A stretch of 64,000 nucleotides of DNA from an uncultured Methylocystaceae bacterium (GTDB taxonomy: Bacteria > Pseudomonadota > Alphaproteobacteria > Rhizobiales > Beijerinckiaceae): positions 1-64,000 of the forward strand of contig CALMZV010000165.1 in NCBI GenBank assembly GCA_937870755.1, read 5' to 3'. A program made the position numbers and the translations under genes. Position 1 is the first letter of the stretch. The number at the start of each line of letters is the position of its first letter. Of the stretch, positions 7,684-15,864 are shown piece by piece. A model generated the notes under the pieces. That model worked only from the letters and a program-made list of their open reading frames with translations. It was not told the DNA's origin and did no database searches.

Positions 7684-9480
7684 TCAGCGTTGCAGAACAT
7701 AGGTGCCGGGTGCGTCGTCGAGCGGAGATAGGCCTTTACCGGCATTGCCCATGGCGGGCGGGGCGACGCGCTCCTCGGCCGAATGCGCGGCTAGCCATGC
7801 CACCCAGCTCGTCCACCACGAGCCGTCATGCGTCGTGGCGTTCTCGACCCATTCGTCGGGACCGAGCCTGGCATCGTCATGGGTCAACGTCGCGATGCGG
7901 AACCGCCGGCGGGGCCGGCCGGGCTCGCTGACGATGCCGGCATTGTGCCCGCCGCTGGTCAATACGAATGTGACATCGGCGTCGGTGAGATAGTGGATCT
8001 TGTAGACGGAGCGCCAGGGGGCGACGTGGTCCCGCTCGGTCCCGACCACGAAGAGCGGTGTCCGGATGTTCTGGAGGGCGGCCGGGCGGCCCTCAACCAT
8101 CAGACGGCCGGCGGCGAGTTCGTTGTCGAGGTAAAGCCGGCGCAGATACTCCGCATGCATGCGGTAGGGCATGCGGGTCGAGTCGGCATTCCACGCCATG
8201 AGGTCGATCATCGGTGAGCGCTCGCCCATCAGATAGTCGTGCACGAGGCGTGACCAGATGAGGTCGTTGGAGCGGAGCAGCTGGAAGGTGCCGGCCATCT
8301 GGTCGGCCGAGAGATAGCCGCGATTCCACATCATGCTCTCAAGAAAATGGAGCTGGCTGGGGTCGATGAACAGCGCGAGTTCACCGGGCTCGGTAAAGTC
8401 GGTCTGCGCCGCGAGCAGCGTCAGCGATGCCAGCCGGTGATCCCTCGTCTTCGCCATGGCCGCCGCGGCGATCGAGAGCAGGGTTCCGCCCAGGCAATAG
8501 CCGACGGCATGGATCGCGCGGTCGGGCACGATCGCCCCCACCGCGTCGAGCGCCGCCATCACGCCGAGCCGTCGGTAGTCGTCGAGGCCGAGGTCGCGGT
8601 CCTGCTCGGTCGGATTGCGCCAGGAGATGCAGAACACGGTGTGGCCCTGCGCGACGAGATGGCGGATCAGCGAGTTCTGCGGCGACAGGTCGAGGATGTA
8701 GTACTTCATGATCCAAGCCGGCACGATCAGGATCGGCTCAGGCGCCACCGTCCCAGTCGCCGGCGCATACTGGATCAGCTCAATCAGGTGGTTGCGGTAG
8801 ACGACCTTGCCGGGCGTGACCGCGACATCGCGGCCGACGACGAAATCCTCAGCCCCGACGGGCGGGCGGCCTGTCGACTGCCGGCCGACATCCTCGAGCC
8901 AGTTCCGGAAGCCTTCGACGAAATTCGCGCCGCCCGTCTCCAACGTCTTCGCGACGACGTCGGGATTGGCGAAGGGGATGTTCGCCGGCGAGACCATGTC
9001 GAGAAGTTGCCGCGCCGTGAAGGACACCACATCCTCGTGATGCGGCGTCACGCCAGGAACCTCACGGGTGACATTATGCCACCATTGCTGATTCAACAGG
9101 AAGGCCTGCGACCAGACATTGTAGGGAAACTGCCGCCAGCCTTCACTGCTGAAGCGATCGTCGCCGGGCAGCGGCTCGATACAGGCGGGGGTCTCGGCGC
9201 CGAGGCGGCAGGCGGCGAGATGCGCCAGCAGGCGATTTGCCTTGCGGGTCGCCTTGTAGGCGAGTTCGGCGCGCTTGCCGGGCGCTGCCGCGAGATGGAT
9301 CGACCAGTCGAAGAAGGCCAGCGCCAGAGCCTGGGGCGAGAGACCTCCGCTGAACTGAGCGCTCAGCGCCTCGCGCATGCGGTCGATCGAGCGGAAGGCC
9401 TCGAGACCCAGGGCCTCGCCTGCAGCTGGCGCGCGGGCGGTCGGGTTGGGCCGGGGCGCATTTCGTTCAGGAAGTGACAT
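7684..9480 (-). CDS. phaC: Class I poly(3-hydroxyalkanoate) synthase
   Basis: 598 residues. Alpha/beta-hydrolase fold with the synthase lipase-like box GYCLGGT and nucleophile Cys329, Asp484 in GTERDHVAPW and His512 in SGGHNAG, the standard triad. The N-terminal region and the FPYNVWSQAFLLNQQWW segment (about 118-135) are typical of class I enzymes. It polymerises (R)-3-hydroxyacyl-CoA into storage granules. AAAGGA lies just upstream of the ATG. It heads the metabolic operon 27 bases after the TetR gene; the phasin gene is divergent. Confidence 0.93.
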   Translation of the reverse strand: MSLPERNAPRPNPTARAPAAGEALGLEAFRSIDRMREALSAQFSGGLSPQALALAFFDWSIHLAAAPGKRAELAYKATRKANRLLAHLAACRLGAETPACIEPLPGDDRFSSEGWRQFPYNVWSQAFLLNQQWWHNVTREVPGVTPHHEDVVSFTARQLLDMVSPANIPFANPDVVAKTLETGGANFVEGFRNWLEDVGRQSTGRPPVGAEDFVVGRDVAVTPGKVVYRNHLIELIQYAPATGTVAPEPILIVPAWIMKYYILDLSPQNSLIRHLVAQGHTVFCISWRNPTEQDRDLGLDDYRRLGVMAALDAVGAIVPDRAIHAVGYCLGGTLLSIAAAAMAKTRDHRLASLTLLAAQTDFTEPGELALFIDPSQLHFLESMMWNRGYLSADQMAGTFQLLRSNDLIWSRLVHDYLMGERSPMIDLMAWNADSTRMPYRMHAEYLRRLYLDNELAAGRLMVEGRPAALQNIRTPLFVVGTERDHVAPWRSVYKIHYLTDADVTFVLTSGGHNAGIVSEPGRPRRRFRIATLTHDDARLGPDEWVENATTHDGSWWTSWVAWLAAHSAEERVAPPAMGNAGKGLSPLDDAPGTYVLQR

Positions 9481-9506
9481 GGTTGTCCTTTCGATGGGGA
9501 GACCAG

Positions 9507-10112
9507 CTACTGTGGCGGCCGGACTCCGTGGGCGTCAGGCTCGGCAGTCGGGCCAAGGCAGGCACGCATCAGCTTGGCGACTATCGGCCGTATCTCCTCG
9601 TCGTCGGCCATGCGCAGCGCCGCGATGCCAAGCACGTCGCGCAACAGCGCCACACCGGCGAGGCAGGCAATGGCCAGGGCGGCTCCGAGTTCTCCTTCCG
9701 GAAGCCGGGCTGCCAGCGGCTGGATGAAGTCCTGCTGCACCAGCTCGCGCAGAATCGGGTTGGCGCGGTGGCTGTTCAGCGAATGCACGAGGATATTGAG
9801 TGGATCGGCCCTGCCGGACGCCGGCGAGAGGCGCGACTGCACGAAATGTGACGTCATGGCGAGCCCGGGGTCAGCGGCCTGTGCCGCTTGTTGGAAATCG
9901 CCGTCAATGGTCGACTTTACGGCCTGCTCGAAGAGCTCTTCCTTGGAGCCGAAGGCGCGATGGACCAATGCGACGTCGACACCGACGTCGGTGGCGATGT
10001 CGCGCAGGGTCGTCTCATCGTAAGAATGCTGTGAGAACCGCAGGGTGGCCGCATCCAGAATGCGCTGGCGCGTCACGCGGGCTGAGCGTTTGACCGTTGC
10101 TTCCTCGACCAT
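9507..10112 (-). CDS. TetR-family transcriptional regulator of the PHA/acetyl-P operon
   Basis: 201 residues. An N-terminal TetR helix-turn-helix (about 12-58) contains TLRDIATDVGVDVALVHRAF followed by the usual GSKEELF; the C-terminal two-thirds is an all-helical ligand-binding region without a recognisable ligand. It is the first gene of the minus-strand unit with phaC and is divergent from the phasin gene, so the 164-base gap is its obvious target; a palindrome (10171-10184) lies there. Regulation of phaC, phasin or itself is inference from position. Confidence 0.87.
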   Translation of the reverse strand: MVEEATVKRSARVTRQRILDAATLRFSQHSYDETTLRDIATDVGVDVALVHRAFGSKEELFEQAVKSTIDGDFQQAAQAADPGLAMTSHFVQSRLSPASGRADPLNILVHSLNSHRANPILRELVQQDFIQPLAARLPEGELGAALAIACLAGVALLRDVLGIAALRMADDEEIRPIVAKLMRACLGPTAEPDAHGVRPPQ

Positions 10113-10170
10113 GGGAAACCCGTGCGAATCCGATTGTTGCAGCGCAACCTTGTCACTAGCCCAGCATCGG

Positions 10171-10184
10171 TCAACGTTCGTTGA
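10171..10184. promoter_or_regulatory. Inverted repeat, possible TetR operator
   Basis: Perfect inverted repeat TCAACG-TT-CGTTGA in the divergent tetR/phasin promoter region. It overlaps the FNR-type box next to it by four bases, so binding of two regulators could be mutually exclusive. Confidence 0.4.
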
Positions 10185-10194
10185 TCTCGATCAA
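10181..10194. promoter_or_regulatory. FNR/FixK-type box (anaerobox)
   Basis: TTGATCTCGATCAA matches the FNR/FixK consensus TTGAT-N4-ATCAA exactly. It lies 83 bases before the phasin start and 69 before the tetR start, so it can serve either direction. FixK/FNR proteins activate genes under low oxygen in alphaproteobacteria, where PHA, universal stress and acetate genes are plausible targets. Confidence 0.65.
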
Positions 10195-10276
10195 TGCCGT
10201 TCATGCCCTTACGGCCTAAGGTCGCTTCCGCTGCAAGCGAACGCAGCCGTACCAGCCACTTGGAAAGGTCTCCCTC

Positions 10277-10591
10277 ATGCCGACCGAGAAAACCGCGCCG
10301 ACCGAGACGACGACGGAACCGAAGAAGGCCGATGGTCTCCCCTTCTCCGTGACCGAATGGTGGAAGCCGCAGACGGCGGCCTTGCAATCCCTCTATGGTG
10401 AAGTTCTGACCCTCACCGAGACGCGCCTGCGCAAGCAGGCCGACCTGTTTCACGAACTCGCGAGGGCAAAGGATTTTACGGAGGCGCTGAAGGTTCAGAC
10501 CAACTTCGTCCAGGAGTTCTGGGCCGACTCTACGCGCGATGCCGCTCGGGCGTTCTCCACCCTGCGCAGGACATCCGGCGCCGAGGCGTGA
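10277..10591 (+). CDS. Phasin-family protein
   Basis: 104 residues, no membrane segment. The amphipathic helical body (FSVTEWWKPQTAALQSLYGEV ... ADLFHELARAKDFTEALKVQ ... FVQEFWADSTRDAAR) resembles phasin-family proteins that coat PHA granules. GGAAAGG precedes the ATG. It is divergent from tetR-phaC, as is common for phasin genes, and is followed by a strong stem-loop. The coating role is from family knowledge and context; the protein is shorter than most phasins. Confidence 0.75.
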   Translation: MPTEKTAPTETTTEPKKADGLPFSVTEWWKPQTAALQSLYGEVLTLTETRLRKQADLFHELARAKDFTEALKVQTNFVQEFWADSTRDAARAFSTLRRTSGAEA

Positions 10592-10598
10592 TGTCGGA

Positions 10599-10630
10599 GA
10601 GGGGCGGCCGCAACCTGGCGGCCGCCCCTC
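10599..10630 (+). terminator. 13-bp stem-loop without T tract
   Basis: GAGGGGCGGCCGC pairs with GCGGCCGCCCCTC around a 6-base loop right after the phasin gene. No run of T follows, so it is either a partial terminator or an mRNA 3'-protecting hairpin that lets the phasin be expressed above the exporter genes downstream. Confidence 0.6.
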
Positions 10631-10779
10631 CGTCCCTGTGACGCTTCGCGGTTCGAACCATGCTGGCGCATGCTCCATTCCCGATCCTGCTGTCGCGCTA
10701 GGGGCCTCGCCATGAAGACCGAATGCCGCCCGTTCCGTCGGGCCCGGACCCCGATTTCGAATTGAGGAGATCTGTTCCC

Positions 10780-11850
10780 ATGACGCGCCCGAAGCGAGGC
10801 TGGCTCTTCGCCGGCATCGTCGCATGCCTCGGCATCGGTAGCTATTTCCTCTGGCAGACCCTGAAGCCGGGGAGCCTTCCCGATGGCATTGCCGGCGGCA
10901 ATGGCCGCATCGAGGCGGTCGAGATTGACATCGCGACCCGTAGCGCCGGGCGCATCCGCGAGATCCTGGCCAACGAGGGCGATTTCGTCACGGCTGGCCA
11001 GATCATCGCGGTGATGGACACCGACCAGCTCAACGCCCAGCGGCGCGAGGCGGAGGCCCAGCTTCGACGCGCGATCATCGCCGTGGAGACAGCCAAGAGC
11101 CAGGTCACCCAACGGGAAGCGGAAGAACAGGCGGCGAAGGCCGTGATCGCGCAGCGCGAGGCCGAATTCGACGCTGCTCAAAAGAAGCTGCAGCGCACCG
11201 AGCAGTTGGCCGACCGCGGCAACGCCTCGGAACAGACGCGCGACGACGACCGCGCCCGCGCGGAAGGCGCCCGCGCCGCCGTCGGTGCAGCAAAGGCGCA
11301 ATCGGCAGCGTCGGCCGCCGCCATCAGCGCGGCGCGCTCCCAGGTGGTCGCGGCCGAGGCCAGCATCGTCGCGGCACAAGCGACGATCGAGCGTATCGAT
11401 GCCGATCTTGCCGACGCGACCCTCAAGGCACCGCGCGCTGGACGCGTTCAATATCGCGTGGCGCAGCCTGGCGAAGTGCTGTCCGCCGGAGGACGCGTGC
11501 TGAACCTCGTCGATCTTGGCGACGTCTACATGACCTTCTTCCTGCCGACCGAGCAGGCTGGGCGCGTCCCATTGGGAGCCGAAGCGCGCATCGTGCTCGA
11601 CGCCGTGCCACGCTACGTCATCCCGGCAACGATCTCGCTGGTCGCCGATGTCGCGCAGTTCACGCCAAAGACCGTGGAGACTGCACAGGAGCGGCAGAAG
11701 CTGATGTTCCGTCTTAAGGCGCGGATTTCGCCCGAGCTGCTGCAGCGCTACATCCAGCAGGTCAAGACCGGGCTGCCCGGCATGGCCTATGTACGCTATG
11801 ACGACAAGGTGGAGTGGCCGGCTCGGCTGCAGGCCGGTCTGGTCAAATGA
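10780..11850 (+). CDS. yhiI: HlyD/YhiI-like membrane fusion protein
   Basis: 356 residues. One N-terminal membrane segment ([19 protein letters not shown]), a lipoyl-like half ([22 protein letters not shown]), a long coiled-coil hairpin rich in Ala, Glu and Arg (about 85-215), and the second lipoyl/beta-barrel part ([19 protein letters not shown]). It would link the inner-membrane ABC exporter to the outer membrane. Start at 10780 is favoured by GAGGAG 11 bases upstream over an ATG at 10723. The stop overlaps the start of the rbbA-like gene (ATGA), as in the yhiI-rbbA-yhhJ arrangement of enterobacteria. Confidence 0.88.
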   Translation: MTRPKRGWLFAGIVACLGIGSYFLWQTLKPGSLPDGIAGGNGRIEAVEIDIATRSAGRIREILANEGDFVTAGQIIAVMDTDQLNAQRREAEAQLRRAIIAVETAKSQVTQREAEEQAAKAVIAQREAEFDAAQKKLQRTEQLADRGNASEQTRDDDRARAEGARAAVGAAKAQSAASAAAISAARSQVVAAEASIVAAQATIERIDADLADATLKAPRAGRVQYRVAQPGEVLSAGGRVLNLVDLGDVYMTFFLPTEQAGRVPLGAEARIVLDAVPRYVIPATISLVADVAQFTPKTVETAQERQKLMFRLKARISPELLQRYIQQVKTGLPGMAYVRYDDKVEWPARLQAGLVK

Positions 11851-14612
11851 ACCGGGACGCTGCCTCCGCCCCTGCCGTACGTCTCCACGATGTCGGGCTG
11901 AGCTATGGCCCGACGCGCGCGCTGGACGGCATCACGCTCGACCTGCCCTCCGGTTGCATGGTGGCATTGATCGGCCCCGACGGGGTCGGCAAATCCAGTC
12001 TGCTCTCGTTGATTTCCGGTGCGAGAACGATCCAAGGCGGACGTGTCGAAGCGCTGGGCGGCGACATGGCGAATGCGGCGCATCGCCGCCGCGTCTGCCC
12101 GCGCATCGCCTACATGCCGCAGGGGCTGGGCAAGAACCTCTACCCGACGCTCTCGGTTTTCGAGAATGTCGACTTCTTCGGGCGTCTGTTCGGTCACGCC
12201 AAGGCCGAGCGCGAACGCCGCATCGCCGAACTGCTGCAGAGCACCGGCCTTGCGCCCTTCGCCGGGCGCCCCGCCGGCAAGCTGTCGGGCGGGATGAAGC
12301 AGAAGCTCGGCTTGTGCTGCGCGTTGATCCACGACCCCGACCTTTTGATCCTCGACGAGCCGACGACCGGCGTCGACCCGCTCTCGCGCCGGCAGTTCTG
12401 GGATCTGATCGACACGATCCGCGCCGAGCGAACGGGCATGAGCGTCCTGGTCGCGACGGCCTATATGGAAGAAGCCGCGCGCTTCGACTGGCTGATGGCG
12501 ATGGATGCCGGCCGGGTGCTGGCGACCGGCACCCCGGACGAACTACTCATGCAGACCGGCGCGCCGACGCTGGACGATGCCTTCATCGCGCTGCTGCCGG
12601 AAGAACAGAGCAGCCACCACCACGCTGTGGTGATCCCGCCCCGCGATACCAGCCATGACGATGTGCTGGCGATCGAGGCCGAAGGGCTGACCATGCGCTT
12701 CGGCGATTTCGTTGCTGTCGACACGGTCAATCTCTCGATTCCGCGCGGGGAAATCTTCGGCTTCCTCGGCTCGAACGGCTGTGGCAAGACCACGACGATG
12801 AAGATGCTGACCGGCCTGCTCGAAGCGAGCGAGGGCCGCGCCCGGCTGTTCGGCCGGGAGGTCGATCCCCGCGATATCGAGACGCGCCGGCGCGTCGGCT
12901 ACATGTCGCAGGCCTTCTCGCTCTATTCCGAGCTCACCGTCCGGCAGAACCTCGACCTGCACGCCAGGCTGTTCCAGATGCCGGCGCAGGCCATTCCCGT
13001 CCGCATCGCCGAGATGGCGCAGCGTTTCGATCTCGCCGAGGTCATGGACGCGTTGCCCGATGCTCTCCCGCTCGGCGTGAGGCAAAGGCTCTCTCTCGCG
13101 GTGGCGATGGTCCACTCGCCGGAGATGCTGATCCTCGACGAGCCGACCTCCGGCGTCGATCCGATCGCGCGCGACGCGCTCTGGCAGATCCTCGTCGACC
13201 TGTCGCGGCAGGACGGCGTGACGATCTTCATCTCGACGCATTTCATGAACGAGGCCGAGCGCTGCGACCGCATCTCGCTGATGCATGCGGGCAAGGTGCT
13301 GGTCAGCGATACGCCGGCCGGCATCGTCGCGCGGCGCGGCAGCGCCAATCTCGAAGAGGCCTTCGTCGCCTATCTCCAGGATGCGATCGACGAAGCCGCC
13401 CTCCCGGCATCGGATCCACCGACCGCCCCGGCCATGCTGCCGATACATGCGACGCACGCCGCGCCGCCCCCGGCGACCTCGCGGTCCTTCGATTTGCGGC
13501 GCATGCTCAGCTATTCGCAACGCGAGGCGCTCGAACTCAGCCGGGACCCGATCCGCGCCACGCTCGCCCTGATCGGCAGCGTGATCCTGATGTTCGTCAT
13601 CGGCTACGGCATCAACATGGATGTCGAGAACCTGTCCTTCGCGGTGCTCGACCAGGACCAGACCACGGTCAGCCAGAACTATACGCTGAACCTCTCCGGC
13701 TCGCGCTATTTCACCGAGAAGCCGCCAGTCCGCGACTATGCCGACCTCGACAGGCGCATGCGCGCCGGTGAGATCAGCCTCGCCATCGAGATCCCGCCGG
13801 GCTTCGGGCGGGACGCCGCGCGCGGCCGGCCTGTCGCGATCGCGGCCTGGATCGACGGCGCCATGCCGCAACGCGCCGAGACGATCCAGGGCTATGTCCA
13901 AGGCATGCACGCCCATTGGCTGACAGAAAAGGCCCAGCTGTTGCTCGGCAAGAAGGCGGCCCTGTCGAGTTTCGCCCTCGAAACCCGCTTCCGCTACAAT
14001 CCCGACGTGGCGAGTCTCGTCGCCATGGTGCCGGCTGTGATCCCGCTGCTCCTGCTCCTGATCCCGGCCATGCTGGCGACGCTGAGCGTGGTGCGCGAGA
14101 AGGAGCTCGGCTCCATCGTCAACCTCTACGTCACGCCGGTGACCCGCACCGAGTTCCTGCTCGGCAAGCAACTGCCCTATATCGGGCTCGCCATGATCAA
14201 TTTCCTGCTGCTGACGCTCGCGGCCGTGACGGTCTTCGGCGTGCCCTTCACCGGCAGCTTCGGGACCTTCGCGTTGGCGGCGGTGATCTTCGTCACGGCC
14301 TCGACCGGTATCGGACTGCTGATCTCCAGCTTCATCTCGAGCCAGATCGCCGCGATCTTCGGCACAGCGATCCTGACATTGCTGCCGGCCACGCAGTATT
14401 CGGGCATGATCGACCCGGTCTCCTCGCTGCAGGGGGCTGGCGCCTTCATCGGCCAGATCTATCCCGCGACGCATTTCATGACGATCTCGCGGGCGACCTT
14501 CTCGAAGGCGCTCGGCTTCGGCGACCTGACCGGCTCCTTCCTGCCGTTGCTGCTCTCGGTGCCGGTGCTGCTCGGCGCCAGCGTGCTCCTCCTCAAGAAG
14601 CAGGCGAACTGA
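11847..14612 (+). CDS. rbbA: RbbA-like fused ABC transporter (two ATPases plus permease)
   Basis: 921 residues. First ATPase: Walker [10 protein letters not shown], signature LSGGMKQ, Walker [13 protein letters not shown]. Second ATPase: Walker [10 protein letters not shown], Walker [13 protein letters not shown], with a degenerate signature (LGVRQRL). The C-terminal third (from about residue 555) is an ABC-2 type membrane domain with one helix, a large periplasmic loop and five to six further helices. This architecture is that of RbbA, named ribosome-associated ATPase but a membrane exporter component. Partners: HlyD protein upstream and ABC-2 permease downstream. Substrate unknown. Confidence 0.88.
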   Translation: MNRDAASAPAVRLHDVGLSYGPTRALDGITLDLPSGCMVALIGPDGVGKSSLLSLISGARTIQGGRVEALGGDMANAAHRRRVCPRIAYMPQGLGKNLYPTLSVFENVDFFGRLFGHAKAERERRIAELLQSTGLAPFAGRPAGKLSGGMKQKLGLCCALIHDPDLLILDEPTTGVDPLSRRQFWDLIDTIRAERTGMSVLVATAYMEEAARFDWLMAMDAGRVLATGTPDELLMQTGAPTLDDAFIALLPEEQSSHHHAVVIPPRDTSHDDVLAIEAEGLTMRFGDFVAVDTVNLSIPRGEIFGFLGSNGCGKTTTMKMLTGLLEASEGRARLFGREVDPRDIETRRRVGYMSQAFSLYSELTVRQNLDLHARLFQMPAQAIPVRIAEMAQRFDLAEVMDALPDALPLGVRQRLSLAVAMVHSPEMLILDEPTSGVDPIARDALWQILVDLSRQDGVTIFISTHFMNEAERCDRISLMHAGKVLVSDTPAGIVARRGSANLEEAFVAYLQDAIDEAALPASDPPTAPAMLPIHATHAAPPPATSRSFDLRRMLSYSQREALELSRDPIRATLALIGSVILMFVIGYGINMDVENLSFAVLDQDQTTVSQNYTLNLSGSRYFTEKPPVRDYADLDRRMRAGEISLAIEIPPGFGRDAARGRPVAIAAWIDGAMPQRAETIQGYVQGMHAHWLTEKAQLLLGKKAALSSFALETRFRYNPDVASLVAMVPAVIPLLLLLIPAMLATLSVVREKELGSIVNLYVTPVTRTEFLLGKQLPYIGLAMINFLLLTLAAVTVFGVPFTGSFGTFALAAVIFVTASTGIGLLISSFISSQIAAIFGTAILTLLPATQYSGMIDPVSSLQGAGAFIGQIYPATHFMTISRATFSKALGFGDLTGSFLPLLLSVPVLLGASVLLLKKQAN

Positions 14613-14615
14613 GCG

Positions 14616-15728
14616 ATGCGCGTCGCCAACATCGTCAATCTCGGCTTCAAGGAACTGCGCGGGCTCGGGCGCGACCCGATGCTGTTGCTGCTGATCGTCT
14701 ACGCCTTCACCGCCGCGATCTATACCGCCGCCCGCGCGATGCCGGAAACGCTCAACAACGCGCCGATCGCGATCATCGACGAAGACCGTTCGCCGCTGTC
14801 CTCGCGCATCACCGGGGCATTCCTGCCGCCTTATTTCTCTCGGCCAGAGATCATCACCGCCGCCGAGATGGACAGACGCATGGATGCTGGGCTCGACACG
14901 TTCTCGCTCGATATTCCCCCCAATTTCCAGCGCGACCTGCTGGCGGGAAAAGCCCCCACGATCCAGCTCAACATAGACGCCACCCGCATGACGCAAGCCT
15001 TCAGTGGCAGCGGCTACATCCAGAGCATCGTCACCGCGGAAGTCGCCGAATTCAGCCAGCGCTATCGCGGCACGAGCACGCCGCCGGTCGACCTCGTGCT
15101 GCGCGCGCGCTTCAATCCCGAACTGAACAAGACCTGGTTCGGCGCGGTGATGAACGTCATCAACAACATCACCATGCTCTCGATCGTGCTCACCGGCGCG
15201 GCGCTGATACGAGAGCGTGAGCACGGCACGATCGAGCATCTGCTCGTGATGCCGATCACGCCATTTGAGATCATGATCAGCAAGGTCTGGTCGATGGGAC
15301 TGGTCGTGCTCGTCGCTTCGGCGCTGTCCCTGTCGCTCGTCGTGCAGGGATTGCTGTCGGTTCCCATCGAGGGCTCAGTGCCGTTGTTTCTCGCCGGGGC
15401 TGCACTTCATCTCTTCGCCACGACGTCGCTGGGCATCTTCCTCGCCACCATCACCGGTTCCATGCCGCAGTTCGGCCTGCTGCTGATGATGGTGCTTCTG
15501 CCGCTGCAGGTGCTGTCGGGCGGTATGACCCCACGCGAAAGCATGCCTGAGGCGGTGCAGTTGATCATGCTCGGCGCGCCGAACACCCATTTCGTCATGC
15601 TGGCGCAGGCCATCCTCTATCGCGGTGCCGGCCTCGGCGTGGTCTGGCCGCAGTTCCTCACGCTCGCCGCGATCGGCTCGGCCTTGTTCATCTTCGCGCT
15701 CGGACGTTTCAGGAAATCGCTGAAATGA
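14616..15728 (+). CDS. yhhJ: YhhJ-like ABC-2 type permease
   Basis: 370 residues. ABC-2 membrane layout: one N-terminal helix, a soluble loop (about 45-165) and a helical block from about residue 175, containing the REREHGTIEHLLVMPITPFE motif typical of these permeases. It begins three bases after the rbbA-like gene and completes a YhiI-RbbA-YhhJ set. Inferred to export a hydrophobic or cationic compound; substrate cannot be read from sequence. Confidence 0.88.
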   Translation: MRVANIVNLGFKELRGLGRDPMLLLLIVYAFTAAIYTAARAMPETLNNAPIAIIDEDRSPLSSRITGAFLPPYFSRPEIITAAEMDRRMDAGLDTFSLDIPPNFQRDLLAGKAPTIQLNIDATRMTQAFSGSGYIQSIVTAEVAEFSQRYRGTSTPPVDLVLRARFNPELNKTWFGAVMNVINNITMLSIVLTGAALIREREHGTIEHLLVMPITPFEIMISKVWSMGLVVLVASALSLSLVVQGLLSVPIEGSVPLFLAGAALHLFATTSLGIFLATITGSMPQFGLLLMMVLLPLQVLSGGMTPRESMPEAVQLIMLGAPNTHFVMLAQAILYRGAGLGVVWPQFLTLAAIGSALFIFALGRFRKSLK

Positions 15729-15864
15729 GGCGCGAGCGGATCGGAGTCGCCGCATCGGGACGGGCGCGGCAACAAGCCGCGAGGCTTCGGGGCAGCGTCG
15801 GTCGGCATCATCATGAACAGGAAGCGGCGCGGGCTCTCCGACGTTGCGTAAGGAGCGCTGCGGT

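Noticed and set aside
8347-9477. 376-codon plus-strand frame opposite phaC
   Set aside because: Antisense shadow of the synthase, whose catalytic triad is intact.
12543-15239. Very long antisense open frame (898 codons) opposite the RbbA-like and YhhJ-like genes
   Set aside because: GC-rich codon bias opens the complementary frame; composition is Arg/His/Asp-rich without any domain, while the sense strand has clear ABC motifs.
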